Assembly (NCBI GenBank): GCA_019915015.1
Contig: JAHBBC010000005.1
Span: 1,674,001 to 1,738,000 of the forward strand
Direction: 5' to 3'
Length of the DNA: 64,000 nucleotides
Source of the DNA: Auriscalpium vulgare
Lineage: Eukaryota > Basidiomycota > Agaricomycetes > Russulales > Auriscalpiaceae
Below the pieces are notes generated by a model that was not told where the DNA came from, did no database searches, and was given only the letters and a program-made list of their open reading frames with translations. Position numbers and translations under genes: made by a program. Shown piece after piece: positions 9,614-21,922 of this stretch (position 1 is its first letter; each line of letters opens with the position of its first letter).

Positions 9614-12600
9614 CTGTATCGTCGCACCGCAGACGCCCGTCGATGGTGAGCACTTGAGACACCGACACATCCAACGTGATTCTCTGGAGTCGCTTGCCAT
9701 GAGATTGTAACGGTGAAACAAAATACCATCGTGTGACCGGCTGCAGGTATGGGTAGTGAAAATTGCTAGAAAACCGGAGGGTAATGATGTTCGTCGCTTG
9801 CTGCACGGCGTACTTGAGAGCACGAGCGTTAGGGGACGTGCGGGTGAGTGTGAAGTTAGCGTCTAAGTACGTTACCGTAGTAGTCGAGCAGGCGAGCCCA
9901 GGCGTCGGAACCCAGAGCTCACGAGAAAGAGTCCCACGGTGCCAGCTCACCTACTCCGGGCCCTCGAACATATCCGTCCAATGCAAATCCTATTTAGCCC
10001 ACAATTGTCTGTTAAGCCGGGCCGGCGACAGGAGACAGGGCCGCTCCACCTCCCCGAGTCCGACGTGCTCAGCCCAACAATCTGCTCGCGCCTTCGTGTG
10101 CGGACTTCCGTACTTCATGATGCTGACTTGTAGAGTTGTCTTTGGTCCCTTCGTCAGTGCTTGTACGTATTCCGTCCAATTTGACAACGGCACACTCCTG
10201 GGCTGACGATTTGAGCAGGGTCATAACATCCGGAGCGATGTTAACTCGCCGAACACGCCGGGCATCTGCGACAGTCGCATCGTCACGCTCATGTTGACGG
10301 TCCGGCTCTCAAGCTTCGTCTCTTTGCTGCTGCGCGCCGACTGCCCGAGGTCACCCATATCTGAGGCGCGGCCAAGCTGGAGCTCGAGGACAGCGGTTCT
10401 GGTCGCGCCTTTGACTGGGCGTCCCTCCAATTGTCATCACGCTTGAGCTTCAAGTTGACGTACTCGTTTATCAGCATTGGAATTTGCCCATCGGTCGCTG
10501 GATGATGTACGTTGTCGTGCACGCTAGCCCGGTAGCTGGGATCCTCTGAGATCTCCGGAGAGCAGATCTGAAAGGTACACAGCCGCCGACGCCCCGTTTT
10601 CACCTCTGCGTCCAGCTATTCGCATTGAGTCTTGACTAGAAGGAATATGACCCTATCGGCATGCACCATACTTCACCTCGAATCTACAAGCTTCTGGCAC
10701 TTGCCTGTCTCGCCAACGCGGCGCTTTTCTGAATCTCGTCTAACTAGCCTACACTCTCGTCTACTCTTCGACACATGGCCGCACTATGACCGCTGGAGAA
10801 CTCTGTCTGCGCGGGGATCGGATCAGGGTCACGGTTACCATGCACTGCGAGGGTCGAGGCAACGTCCGTCTCGTCAGGGTCGATTGGGGAAGACCAGGTC
10901 ACAACGCCCTTTAGGCGCTGCGTGCTGGACGGTGCCTCGAAGTAAGAATTTGTTGCGAAGGGATTCGTGCTGAGCCGAGTTGCGCCGTGCAGGGTTAGGC
11001 GGCTCTGAGCAGTACTTGCGTCCTCTTACGTATTCCGTCGGTGGGGTCACGCTCAAGGGAGTCGTTACTGGTCTCGGAAGCGTCAGTCACCATTCGCCCC
11101 AGGTCTGAACACAGGGACCTTTATACCACTGACGCATTTACGCAGCTTGCAACAAACAATCGGTCGGTTACCGCTGTTGCCCCACGCGCTCGAGTTCAAC
11201 CCCTCCACGTCGTTCGGCTCGCAGGAGTCCGTGCACGAGGCCGTCTCTGTCATTGGGATGGTGGCACTACTGCCCCGACCCTTCCCCCGTATGTCCCGAG
11301 CTGGTATCTCTTTATCCATCTACTTAATCCATCCATCTGCTCTGTGCACTTTCCTAGGCTGCCCCTGGCACGCCTACCCACCGAGTCGCTGCTCCCGTCC
11401 CGGCTGTCGCGGCGCCTCCTCTTGTACCACTGCACTCTCCCGCCCCCCACGCTTGCGCCGTCCACGACTCTGCCGGAGTCCCACGCGGCATCATGAGGCG
11501 TGGTGCACATATGGCACACCGTCCGCTATAAGTCTACCACAAGTGGCACCAATCGTGCTTATGCACGCATACGCAGGGCTCCGCGCAGTCGGTCATACAT
11601 ATGCTTGTGGGTGTTGTTCGGTACTTTCAGGTGCGCCGCAGCAGCGCCCAGTTTATATGTATGTGTGAGCGGCGATTCGGACTGACCTACTAACGATGTG
11701 CCCCCGCCGCCTCGACCCTTCGGCGCTTCGCTGCAGCCGCTGGCCCCCCATGGCGGTCCGTGCGGTTTTGCGCGGCAAAGCAAGGAGAAAGCGGCTCGGC
11801 ACGATGGCGTTGAGACTTTCAATGTATATGAATTGCAGTTCTACCGTGCTCGTCGTTGCCATCTGAGAGTGATCACTCTGTTCCAAATAGATGAGGTTGA
11901 ATTTGCTTCGGGTCGCGAACATACCATTACTTCTTCTTTACCCGTATGCCTCGACTTTGTTGCAGTCTATTTGGTCTTCATTCCCATAGAGATCCTGATG
12001 GTTGCGGGATTAGTTGCTGCTGGATCGACGCGACCACGTTGTCCTGAGCTGAAGGCTGTGCCTTCAAAATCATTATTGAAGGTGTCCGCAAGGTGTCCGC
12101 GTAGGATAGGAACGGACGCGCGGCGCTTACATAAACCGGGAGAGACCATGAGCCGCGCCACAACTGCATCTCCTCTTTCATCTCCTGGACTCGGAGCTCG
12201 CGACACCGGTCTATCCTCTCTCACAACGTCTCGCTATGTACATGTCGATCGCACCATCAGGCGTTCCGTGACGCCGATGATGTCCCTATCACAACATACC
12301 AATGCACAGCACCGATCTCTCGCGCCAGGATCGTGTCCATGATGATCGCGGTAGCGTGGCACTGCCTGGGCACTGCTATGTACAAGACTTACAAGTGTTG
12401 TGCCCGAACGGCACCAACGCCCCTCCACCACCACATACGATCCGAAGAGGAGACATTGAGCACACGAGCTAGCGCTGCCAGCCCACTCAAAAGGTACGCC
12501 GTTGTCGCATATGACGAGTACGCTGCTCATGCGTACCTTCGCGAGGCGTCATGACGGCAAGGTTTTGTTGCAGCGTCTCCGCTACACACCTTGCAGAGGA

Positions 12601-13443
12601 CACTGACGATGATAAAGACACCGAACTGCCAGCGGAGCCTCTGGCCAGCTCGATCAAGGTGCGCTATCACATGTCTGTTTCATGCTGCTCACGCGTCTCC
12701 GAGCCGTGGACGAAGGCGACAGACCCTTTCACGCACCCTGCAGAACTATATGAATAAGAAGACAACGCAGAGGCGGAGTCTCCCGCTTGCTCGAAGGCTT
12801 CGGACGGCAGGTGCGTAGCAATGCGGTCTCCAAGTTGCTGATGATCATCTAGAAGCACAGTGCTCCAAAGGCCGCACCACTTCGCCCGCTCCTACTGCCT
12901 CGTCTCACTCGCTTCACGCGCTGTATGTCGTCACGCCCCGACTTCTGCCTTTCTATATGTTGGTTTCTCGTCGTCATTTAATTGCCTGCTATCATGCATC
13001 TGGAGTGTATCATACAGCCTATAGCCAAGAAATGCAGTGCTGTATCACAAAACACGACCGACAAATGTGTGTCCTCACCAGGTATTTGATGCAAGAGTTT
13101 GTGGCGAGTACTTCATTTCCGTGTTAGGTGTTCAGTTGAGTTCTGAAGAAAGGATACTACATACTAAGTACATAGGCATGACATTTTGTTTGGATACTCC
13201 TGGCGAGTCTCCGGAGCGCAGCTCCGGCAGATCTTGTCAATATCTATTATTTGATCGGTGTCGTAGAACTGACTCGTCGATCAGCTCTACGGAGTCTTTC
13301 TCCTACGCCGGGGTGGCTGGTCGGTCGGCGACGTACCTAAATCATTACGTACGCCGGTGCCCGGGCCGTGCACTACTGTACTTATTCTCTACTTTTCAGC
13401 CTCAGCTCAGGCTCTCTTCGATCTGGCTACCCACAAGCGCATC
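9614..13443. other. Gene-poor stretch, no supported gene
   Basis: About 3.8 kb with only short open frames and no recognised protein, signal peptide or RNA gene. The most coding-like pieces are on the minus strand between about 11.1 and 9.6 kb. One fragment reads KGVVTWSSPIDPDETDVAS near 10.8-10.9 kb. A second lies near 10.2 kb. Both have an upstream exon-like end followed by GGAATACGTA. I could not join them into one convincing frame, so they may be a decayed gene. The right end contains the HIS3 promoter. Confidence 0.5.
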
Positions 13444-14276
13444 ATGGCAGACCGAAAAGCGACTATATCGCGGAAAACAAACGAGACAGAAATACAAATC
13501 TCCATTAATCTGGACTGCCAACCCGGCTCTGCCTCCGAGCAGGTCATTGACATCTCCACCGGCATCGGCTTCCTCGACCACGTACGGCCAACCTGTCTCC
13601 GCAGTCATAGCACCTGCTGAGCGTTCTGGAAGGCAGATGTATCATGCGCTCGCGAAGCATAGCGGCATGTCACTTACGCTGAAGGCGAAGGGCGATCTTT
13701 GGATCGACGACCACCACACCGCAGATGAGTGTTTCCTCAAGGCGCCAGTGTGTGCAGCGAGATTTACGAGGTGGCGCTTACACAGGACACCGCGATTGCG
13801 CTGGGCACCGCGTTTAAGGAGGCCCTGGGCGAGGTGCGCGGTATTCGGCGGTACGGCACTGGGTTTGCACCACTCGACGAGGTGCGCATACGCCTCTTCG
13901 CCTGCCAGCCAATGCGCGATCTGACATTGTTGGTGCAGGCACTCTCTCGCGCGGTGATCGACATTTGCTCGCGGCCGTACTGCGTCACAGACCTCGGCAT
14001 CAAACGCGAGAAGATCGGCGACCTCTCGTCGGAAATGTTCCCCCATATTTTCTACTCCTTTGCCATGGCCTCTGGCGTTACGCTCCACGTCGATGTGCTG
14101 CGCGGACAGAACGACCACCATCGGTGTGGCAAATCGCTGATTTATTGTCTTTAAACTGACGTTGATTTCTCTCCTGCAGTGCTGAGTCCGCGTTCAAGGC
14201 TCTTGCCCTTGCCATCCGACAAGCCATCGAGAGGACAGGTGGGAACGATGTCCCCAGCACCAAGGGCGTATTATGA
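13444..14276 (+). CDS. HIS3: Imidazoleglycerol-phosphate dehydratase
   Basis: Histidine biosynthesis enzyme that dehydrates imidazoleglycerol phosphate; it is a manganese enzyme. Exons: 13444-13581, 13637-13728, 13786-13881, 13939-14123, 14180-14276. Motifs are [11 protein letters not shown], the first metal site [40 protein letters not shown] and the second metal site [17 protein letters not shown]. It ends [10 protein letters not shown]. Four of the five exons fit perfectly, but the exon 2/3 junction does not keep frame with a canonical GT...AG intron. The sum is 608 nt, two more than a multiple of three. Alignment with the family asks for DHHTADDTAIALG, which would need a non-canonical cut or means a small indel is present. 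In the usual HHTxED motif, the metal-binding Glu is Asp here. Family identity is not in doubt; integrity is. Confidence 0.9.
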
Positions 14277-14449
14277 ATGTTCTCCACATCGGCAATGAGA
14301 ATGCCGGCCTCCCGAGAGCTCATCTTCCCCATCTCTCAGTAGACGTGTATCTTCTGGTTTGTTCTTAAATACGACAACAAAATGTACGTACAAAGCACCG
14401 CGAAGCAATGTATTCCAGTTCGACATAAATACGGCTCGCGAGCTTGCGA

Positions 14450-17400
14450 TCACCACAGGAGGCACTGCTTCTCTGGCGGCGGATTGAGCTTCGCGTTAGA
14501 GGAGCAGTTGAATGCCTTGGCAAACTCGGGGACGTTCGACAGCGTTCCCTCCACACGGTACAGGCTGGGTGAGTGCGGGTCGGTGCGCACCCGCTGGACC
14601 TGTGATTTATGTGTGTCAGTTCGCAGGTAGACTAGGATATGCGACGCATGGAGCTTACCGCTGCCGCCGGCTTGATGTTCTCCGCCCAGATGCGGCCGAA
14701 TGCGAGGAAGAAGAGTTGCTCCCTCGTGAAGTTGAGACCGGGAAGCAGATACTCGTTGCCTGCCTTGTAGGAGTCCTCGTACTGTGCCTGCCAAGCACGG
14801 AATGCTTGTATGATACCAGAGTCGCCGATGTTCTCGCCGGACGTCCTGCAGCAGGTGAGTTCGTATTCTGCACACGAGATATAAAAATCCTTACAGAACT
14901 CCCTACATACACTTCATGAGTGGGTGGCTGCAGGGTAGATCACTATGCAGTGCTTACATTGATATGGATTTTGCCGCCTTTGCCGTCGTCCACAGTATAT
15001 GCTAGAGAGATCCTTGAGCAAAGGAGAGAGAACGGAGGCGGGCCAAGCAGATCACACACCCGAATATTGGTCGACTATGCAATCTTGCTTGACTTTGAAG
15101 GCTTCGCTGGTAGCGTTCGTCCACCACTCCTCAAGTTTGCCCTGTTGGTTATACAGCCGTCCCGCAGAGTCGAACGCATGCTGTCATTGCTCAGGCGTCA
15201 GTGCCTGAGGTTTCCGGAAGATAGCGCGCATACCGTCAATTCGTGCGCAGCCACTTGGCCAAATGCACCATAAGACAGATAAGACGGCCTAGCTCGATCG
15301 TCAGCCAGCGTCGGGTGCTGAAAGGTTGAGCGTTGACGGGACATACCATTCTTGTGAGAAGAACGGCGGGCGCAGAATGCCCGCGGGGAACACGATCTAG
15401 AAGAAGTCAGACCGTTTGTTCCCGTTTTTGATTGCACGACTAACTTCGTTCGCAGGTGGGTTGTAGTACGCATTGACGGTAGCCGGGGTCATTTCCCATG
15501 CTTCAAGGTCGCGCACCTTGCCAAGCAGCTGCCACTCCTTGTACACATCGCTCGCACTATCAGATTGATTAGTGTCACTTTGAAAGCTGAACGAACGGAG
15601 TTGGTGGTCACCTAGCGCTGAGCATGTTGTCGAAGTACGTATACTTGTTGATTTTGACGAGACTATAGTACCTGATCAAAGAGAGGGCATTTTCGGTGTT
15701 AGGGGACACAGGGTAGCCAACTTTGACGCGGATGGCCTCGGCCTTCGTGCACTTCGGTCAGGCCCATGAATATTGAAATTGTAAAGAAGCGCGCACCTTC
15801 TCTGCCGCCGCATTCGCCGAAGTGTCATCCATCCAAGTGATATTGCTCAGCGATACCTTGAACGCTTCAACAATATCTAGCAGACCAAAATAAGACACGC
15901 ATTGACGGATAGAAAGCAATGCAATGGCCAACCAGTGATAACCTTGGTGCCCTTTTCCTTTGAATCACCACCGAAAGTTTCGTTGACGAAGAACCTCCCA
16001 GCTGCAAAGCCCAGAGCCTGGTCGACGCTATTCACGCAGTACTCGGCACGGTCGCCGATGGCGCCTGGCTTGATGCCCTGCAGCACTTCCTGAAGCGAGC
16101 GCACGGCTTTCCATGACTCCGTTGACGTCCCAAGGCGTGGCGCGAGCACGAGCGCCGCGCGAACCACGAGGTATGCCTCAACCACGTCGGGATTCGTCGC
16201 GTTCAGGATGTCCGCGAGAGAGCGCACGTATGCAGGATACGTGACGATGACCTCCGTAGGATAGTTGCGCGGGGTGAACGTCGCGAAGTAATTAGGCAAA
16301 TTGATTTGCGTGATAGTGTCTGTGATGTTCGAGACCGGAACCTTGTTGTAAGTGGCGATAGGGTCTTGGTACAGGATGTCGCTGCAAGAGAGTCAACGCA
16401 ACCCGGTGATGAAAAGTTCGGTAACTTACAGGTCTAAACTGGCTTGCGCGAGCTCCCGTTCGAATTTCACAACCTTCTTCGCAAGGCTGTGAGGATCGAT
16501 CGGTCCGTGGCCGGGCTTGTCACCATCGTCGCCGTCATCGTCGCCACCCCATGGCGGCCATGGCCAAGGAGGCCAGGCGTACGAAGAAGCATCTTTGTTG
16601 ATGATGAGATTATCTTTCGCTGCGTTGACTCGAGTCAAAATGTCGTCTTCGTCTTCATCGTATAGAACGGCGAGGAGACGCTCGACAACGCTCTGATAAA
16701 GCTTCCGTATCGACTTCTCCTCGTAATACTCCTATGTACACCCACGTCAGCAGCAGACATCTGTGGGGCAATGTCAATGCGTACCTTGGATGGAAGGCCG
16801 AAGCTCGGCTGTGAGAACCAGAGAACCATGAAATTGGGGTCAACAGCAGCGTCACCCTCAATTCCAAAGTCAAACAAGCCAGGGATGCCTACAGGGTGGA
16901 GATTAGACACCACAACTGATGCCCAAACCGTGAAACCGACCTTTGGAGTGCAGATAAGCAATGGCTGCCGTCAGCCCCTTGCGCGGCTTCTCATCATGGG
17001 CAGACGAAATCTCAGTGCTCTCCTCACGATACAAACTCTTGATATGGCGGACAACATCCTTCAAGGGTCCTTCGCCGAAAGTATCGAGGGTCTCCTCGTC
17101 CAGACATGACGCATACAGATCCCTGACCTTGGAGAGAAGTTGCTTGTCATACGATGAGCTGAGCGACGCAATGGCTGGCGCGCCGTCGCCGTCCAAAATC
17201 TGGCGGACGATGTCTTGGTTCTCCTGGAAGAGAGCGTTGAAGGAACCGAACCTCCCCTTGTCAGAAGGAAGGGGGTGCGACTTACGCCACCCACCAGCTA
17301 TTGAGAACCCGAACCTCAGACAGCATCGTGAGCGAAAGAGTATGCTAACGCACTGGCATATTCATAGAAGTTCTCACAGGGATCCTGTGAAGGGTCGAGG

Positions 17401-17942
17401 GAAGACAGGATGGCCGCAGAGAGAACAACACATTTGGGCGTCAGGCAGGCTTCCTGTAGGCAAGTAATCAGATGTGAAACAGAGCATGGTATGGCTTGCC
17501 TACTTCTTGCGAAGGAGGTTGAGAGGGTGCGGGCACGGGGACAGGGACTGCCGTAGAAGTGGTGACCGTGGTCGTAGTCACGGTGGTAGGAGGAGCTGTG
17601 ATTACGCTGGTTACCGTAGCCGGCGGCCTGTCATCAGGCAAGTCGGGCGTCGTATGCAGCTTGTGCTGTGAGCCCGCGAAGAGTCCAATGAAGACGGAGC
17701 TGAGGATGAGGAACACGAGCACTAGCAGCAGGAGCACTTTGTTGACGGCAGTGAGCGGCTCCGCAAGAAGCAAGCCGACGCGTTCGGTAAAGGACGGACG
17801 GCGCGTGGCCTCGCCGTTCTGCGCGTCTTGCAGCAGAGGGGCCGACTCTGCGTGGTGGAGACGCGTGTGAGTACTGCGGGCTCTCGGAGGGGCATTGTCA
17901 CACACCTTCGTCAGTGGGGGCTCTTGCCTCCCTGTCGGCCAT
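14450..17942 (-). CDS. M13-family metallopeptidase (neprilysin/ECE-like), type II membrane protein
   Basis: Zinc endopeptidase of the neprilysin family, anchored by one N-terminal helix with the catalytic domain outside the cytosol. Exon 1 (17942-17906) encodes MADREARAPTDE. After a 58-nt intron the protein continues to a membrane segment (VNKVLLLLVLVFLILSSVF), a Thr/Val-rich stalk, and the M13 N-terminal signature DPCENFYEYA. Catalytic elements are NAYYNPPANE, HELTH split by an intron near 15.25 kb, GENIGDSG (the third zinc ligand and its Asp) and the terminal CLLW, which parallels the CxxW end of the family. A Trp/Pro- and Asp-rich insert (PPWPWPPWGGDDDGDDGD) near 16.5 kb is unusual. There are many introns, which I did not all fix. 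It converges on HIS3. Confidence 0.9.
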
Positions 17943-18142
17943 GGTGAACGCAGGTGCGAAACGACGCTACCCTACACTGGAGATGTGTCGAGATGATGGA
18001 AGAGCAGAAGGAAGGTGTGTGTATGCTGCGAGGTGCAGGCAGGCGTCAAATGGCACGGGTACGCCGGCAGCGGCCGATGACGCGAAAGTAGTCGGCGTCC
18101 TTGCCCATTTCTGGACGCGCGTACGGCCAACGTGCTCTGCTC
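17943..18142. promoter_or_regulatory. Shared divergent promoter, M13 peptidase and MSS51-like gene
   Basis: 200 bp separate the two divergent start codons. No clear TATA box is seen. The functional link between the two products is not obvious, so co-regulation is only a possibility. Confidence 0.4.
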
Positions 18143-19845
18143 ATGGCCCTCCATCTCGCGCGACAGTCCCCAGCTGCGCGTCTCTGGACAGCAGCGCGCC
18201 CTCGAGCACATCCAGAATACCTCGTCCGTGCGGCGAGGAGCCATAGGACTCTCTTCAATCTCTTCAAAAAGGCGAAGCCTGCCAACGCCGAACCGCAGCC
18301 CGTCCTCTCGCAGGATGACCTATTCCACCCGTTCTCCAAGTCCCCCTTTCCTGCGGTGCGAGCGCGTGGCGAGGTCATTCGATCACTAGCGCCATGCCCC
18401 GTCTGCGCCTCCGCGCATGAGCACGTCCACGCTCACGTAAAAGCCCAGCCGCGCGCTGTCGCGTTCGAATGTCCGGACTGCGGGTTCCCAACACATTGCA
18501 GCGAAGAACACTGGGCGGCCGATGCAGAACACGAGAAGTACTGCTCTCGATTGCGCGAAGTTAACGAAGACGAGCATGACTTGCGGAGCGGGCGCAGAAT
18601 GCGGGAGTTCGAGCTGCCTGGTGCGCGATCTTCGGGTTCAATCAGCGTGTGCGCAACTGACCAGAAGAATATTGCAGGCGAACAGGACACAGAAGCAGCC
18701 ATTTCGTTCTCTAACTGGGATGTCTTCTGGTACACAAGGAATTTTCCTTCCATGGACACCGAGCGATCGCGGAGACACGCGAGCAAACTGCTCACCTACC
18801 CCATTACTATCGGCTCTGTGCTACACCAGTACAGCTACTTGACTCTAAACAATCAGCGCCTCACGCCGGAGGGAAGCCGATCTCTCGCTGGTACGCTGCC
18901 TCATCGACTCATACCAAGTCTATCCTGACGTTGCTGGCAGCGCTCCGATCGACCATGCATGGGGCTACTGGTACACCCGAGACAGAGGAAGCCGCTGCAG
19001 ACAAGCCGCAAATGCGCATATTTATCCTCGGTGCCCGGGCGGAATCTTCGCTGCCTCCACATGCCTGGGAGCAGCTCACCCTCCTCTTTCCTGCTGCTAT
19101 GTTTCACCTTTATTTCATCGGGCCTCAGGTGTCCCTCCCCAAGCCTCCTGGAACGGCACCTGCAGCACCTGCAAATCCGGAGGCAGCCTCTGATTCTGCA
19201 TCAGCACCTCCGCAAACCGAGGCGACCACCAAGCCCGATGAGCCTGAAGAGCAGAAGCCTGTATATCTGCCAAACGTCTACGAGCCTCCGACACCCGCTC
19301 CCATAGTGCGCCACAAGCGTGCTCGAAATTCGATTGAGCGCTACGGCGTGCCATCCTACACCGTTCCCTACACTCCGCAGCTTACGATCACGGGCATGCA
19401 GGCGTCATACCATGAAGTGCACGCTCAATTCCAGGAGACCTTTGATCCCTACACAGACGCCTTCTTCCTCTTCTCCCCAGGCTTCGGCTTCCCTTCGCCC
19501 ACGTCAGTCTCGGAGGAGACCGGTGAGCCTCTGCTGCAGGTTGCCTCGCCGACGGAATGGGGCCCCGTCATTCCTCTGCTGCTAGCAACGAAATGCCCTA
19601 TCTTTGTGACAGGTTTCTCGCCAGCGGACGTCGAACGTGACGTCAAGTCGCTCGCGGCTGCGCCGGGCGTTGCAGGCGAGTTTGATTGGGTAATTACCCC
19701 CGGGGAGAACGCGTTTGGGAGCGACAAGTGGGAGGTGGCGGATTTCGACCCGCGGGTGATGGTCAAGACGAACTGGGGTGTGTGGGGCATGCGCGGGAAA
19801 CGGAGGGATGTGCGCGAGCGGAGTCTGTTCGGATTTACGGTCTAG
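18143..19845 (+). CDS. MSS51-like mitochondrial protein with MYND-type zinc finger
   Basis: Two exons (18143-18890, 18941-19845), 50-nt intron, 550 residues. The N-terminus MALHLARQSPAARLWTAARP is basic and amphipathic like a mitochondrial presequence. A zinc-binding region follows (CPVCASAHEH, CPDCGFPTHCSEEHW, HEKYC), then FSNWDVFWYTRNFPSMD, the segment that marks Mss51 relatives, and a conserved C-terminal domain (MRIFILGARAESSLP, DAFFLFSPGFGFP, GPVIPLLLATKCPIFVTGFSP). Yeast Mss51 activates translation of COX1 mRNA and helps assemble cytochrome oxidase. Whether this homolog does exactly that is inferred. A Pro/Ala-rich linker of about 60 residues sits in the middle of the C-terminal half. 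Confidence 0.85.
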
Positions 19846-20328
19846 ATGCATCGACTAACATATAATCTCTCCTCTCCTGATCATGACCAGCACGCAGCGG
19901 GCTACGCAGCTGAGTAGACTAACGCGTCCTTGCACGTAAGCCTGGACTATAGTGGTTTCATTAAGACCAGCACGACCGTAACGCGCGTACATTACGGCGG
20001 CGTGAGTAGCGCGACGCGCTCCGGCCCCGCCACCGTTCAGTTCAAGAGTTGCTTCAAGGGTCTTTCTGCATGATGTCTTTGACCGTCATGCATTCTTTTC
20101 CACATCCTGCCGGCCACATACTTTGGTCCAGGCTGGCCATGGGGCACGGATCGCTCTCAGGCAACAATTGAACTTCGTCGAAGCGAACCGGGGCCTCTAC
20201 TCATATGAAGACGTATGGAACTCTTCTCGCACACTACTCTTCTCTTCATTGATATCGATGTGCATCCTTACTTTGGCAGCACCGCGACTTGGCGGAGGTG
20301 AAGAGAATGATATTGCCGCAGCTCCCGT
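19846..20328. other. Intergenic between convergent genes
   Basis: 483 bp between two convergent stop codons, presumably the 3' UTRs of the MSS51-like gene and ICMT copy A. A plus-strand open frame starts here but is antisense to ICMT and has no recognisable features. Confidence 0.6.
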
Positions 20329-21104
20329 TCAGATAAGACCCGGGACCATGCGATATGGTACTCTATCCGCATACTCTTCCCACTCCGCGCGAAATTCACC
20401 CCTCAGCATGACATCCTCTTTCCCTGCCCTGCTGACAAGCGACAAGACGACTAACCAGAGGCTCACCCAAACGCCTACCACGACCTTCCCGCTATGTGTA
20501 CTCATCATACCCGCCTCTGTCCACCACGTCCCTGGCGCAGCTACGCACAAAGTTGTCCCCACCATGACCATCAACATGCCGATATAGCTGGGGTGACGAA
20601 CGACGGAATACGGGCCTGTCGTGACGAGCCGGTGTTTCTCGCGGAGGGAAAGCTGGTAAGTGAACATGCGGCCCATCTCGCGGAAGCAGAGCTGCCGGAT
20701 CAACGCTCCGAAGAAAGTGAGCACGACGCCCATGAGGAATATAGGGTGTGTGTAGATGGCGGGCAGCGCTGATAGGTGGGGACTGAAAATGGCCAAGAAA
20801 CGTCTTGACCACTCGCCGGCATTGTCCGTCACGGCGAAGGCAAATACAGCCTCGACGAGCATGATCGCAGCCATGAGAGTCTGTAAGTGTTAGTATTAGG
20901 TTGATATGAGTAAAAGACAGTTATTTGTTGACGCACCCGGCAGATGTAAGTCGCATTAATTGCCAGTCCTTCGACAATGGTAGAGCTAGCCTCACGGGTT
21001 TGCACCCTCCGTTTCTCATGCAACTGTGGCTTAGATGGTATGACGAGGGCAGCCTGTTGACCGACTAACGGAATGATTGTGAGTATCGCCTTGAGGAAAG
21101 CCAT
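20329..21104 (-). CDS. Isoprenylcysteine carboxyl methyltransferase-like protein, copy A
   Basis: Two exons (21104-20937, 20880-20329) with a 56-nt intron give 239 residues. The enzyme family (Ste14/ICMT) methylates the C-terminal prenylated cysteine of CaaX proteins in the ER membrane using SAM. The signature is in the second exon: LCFREMGRMFTYQLSL, TTGPYSVVRHPSYIGML, then a membrane hairpin (VGTTLCVAAPGTWW) and the C-terminal EFRAEWEEYADRVPYRMVPG, which carries the acidic and Arg residues of the active site. The N-terminus is hydrophobic. Two further copies lie at 45.5 and 48.2 kb, with the intron in the same place and a second exon of the same length (552 nt). Substrate is unknown; one of the three may be the general Ste14. 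Confidence 0.88.
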
Positions 21105-21922
21105 CCTGAATGCAGAGCAGGGTTGGACTTGAGCTTTTAAACCTCGAGGTTTCGCCAAGACTATTAGCAGATAAGGGACGTGCCGAACCTGCTGCACATC
21201 AGGAGATACATTGCCCGTGCCATAACGCCTTCGTCGTACCTTTTTCTCAACCGCGGGCCTTCGCATGGCGCCGTGTTCACCGGCTAGCGCTTGTGAAGCA
21301 CCGGAGACAGATGTCTGAAAAGCTTGACAAGCCGTGGTCATCTGGTGAGGACTCCGGTATTGAAAAGCACCCAAAGCTCACTAGACGATGGTAAACTGTA
21401 AAGTGGTTGCTATGGGAGGAGAAGATCGAGTATATTGATGAACTTAAGTAGCCCTTAGTACGTGCGCAGGTGTCGGAATCTTCAAGTGGCCGACGGAGGC
21501 TCGAAGCGGCTTGAGCAGGCTGATTGTGGCGGGGAGTTCTTCAAATTCTCATGCGGCGAATAGGTGGAGCCTAGATGCTCGAAAATCATCATGTAATTAG
21601 TGTGCAATCATGGGTCTGAGGATAGTAAATCTTGCGTCGTCTTCATTCTTGCGCTAGGCGGGCCTACATTATGCCCGGGGACTCCAAACAGAACACGGAG
21701 AAGCGGCTAACTTTCGTACCGGTACCGTACCACACCGCGGCCATGCAGTGGCATGATGGGCGCGCACGCTACTCAGTCAGAAACGTGATCTGGAAGCCCG
21801 GTTTGCACGCAAAGCGTTTGATACAGCCAGGCCAGGTCCATTCAGAGGCCGACAGACTCACGAGTAAACTCACAGTTTCCACTCTAGTACTGATAACCCA
21901 CATCACAGTCTAGGCGCGCCAT
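21105..21922. other. Intergenic, no supported gene
   Basis: 818 bp between the ICMT copy A start and the GST stop, both on the minus strand. It should contain the ICMT promoter. A 93-residue open frame on the plus strand has no recognisable features. Confidence 0.55.

Noticed and set aside
11698..12342. 214-residue open frame in the gene-poor stretch
   Set aside because: No motif, no conserved domain by eye, low-information composition; not enough to call a gene.
13037..13924. 295-residue plus-strand open frame
   Set aside because: Reads through a HIS3 intron and is out of frame with later HIS3 exons; only a short part is real HIS3 protein.
21632..21913. 93-residue plus-strand open frame between ICMT A and GST
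   Set aside because: No homology by eye, no introns or motif, and antisense to the 3' side of the GST region.
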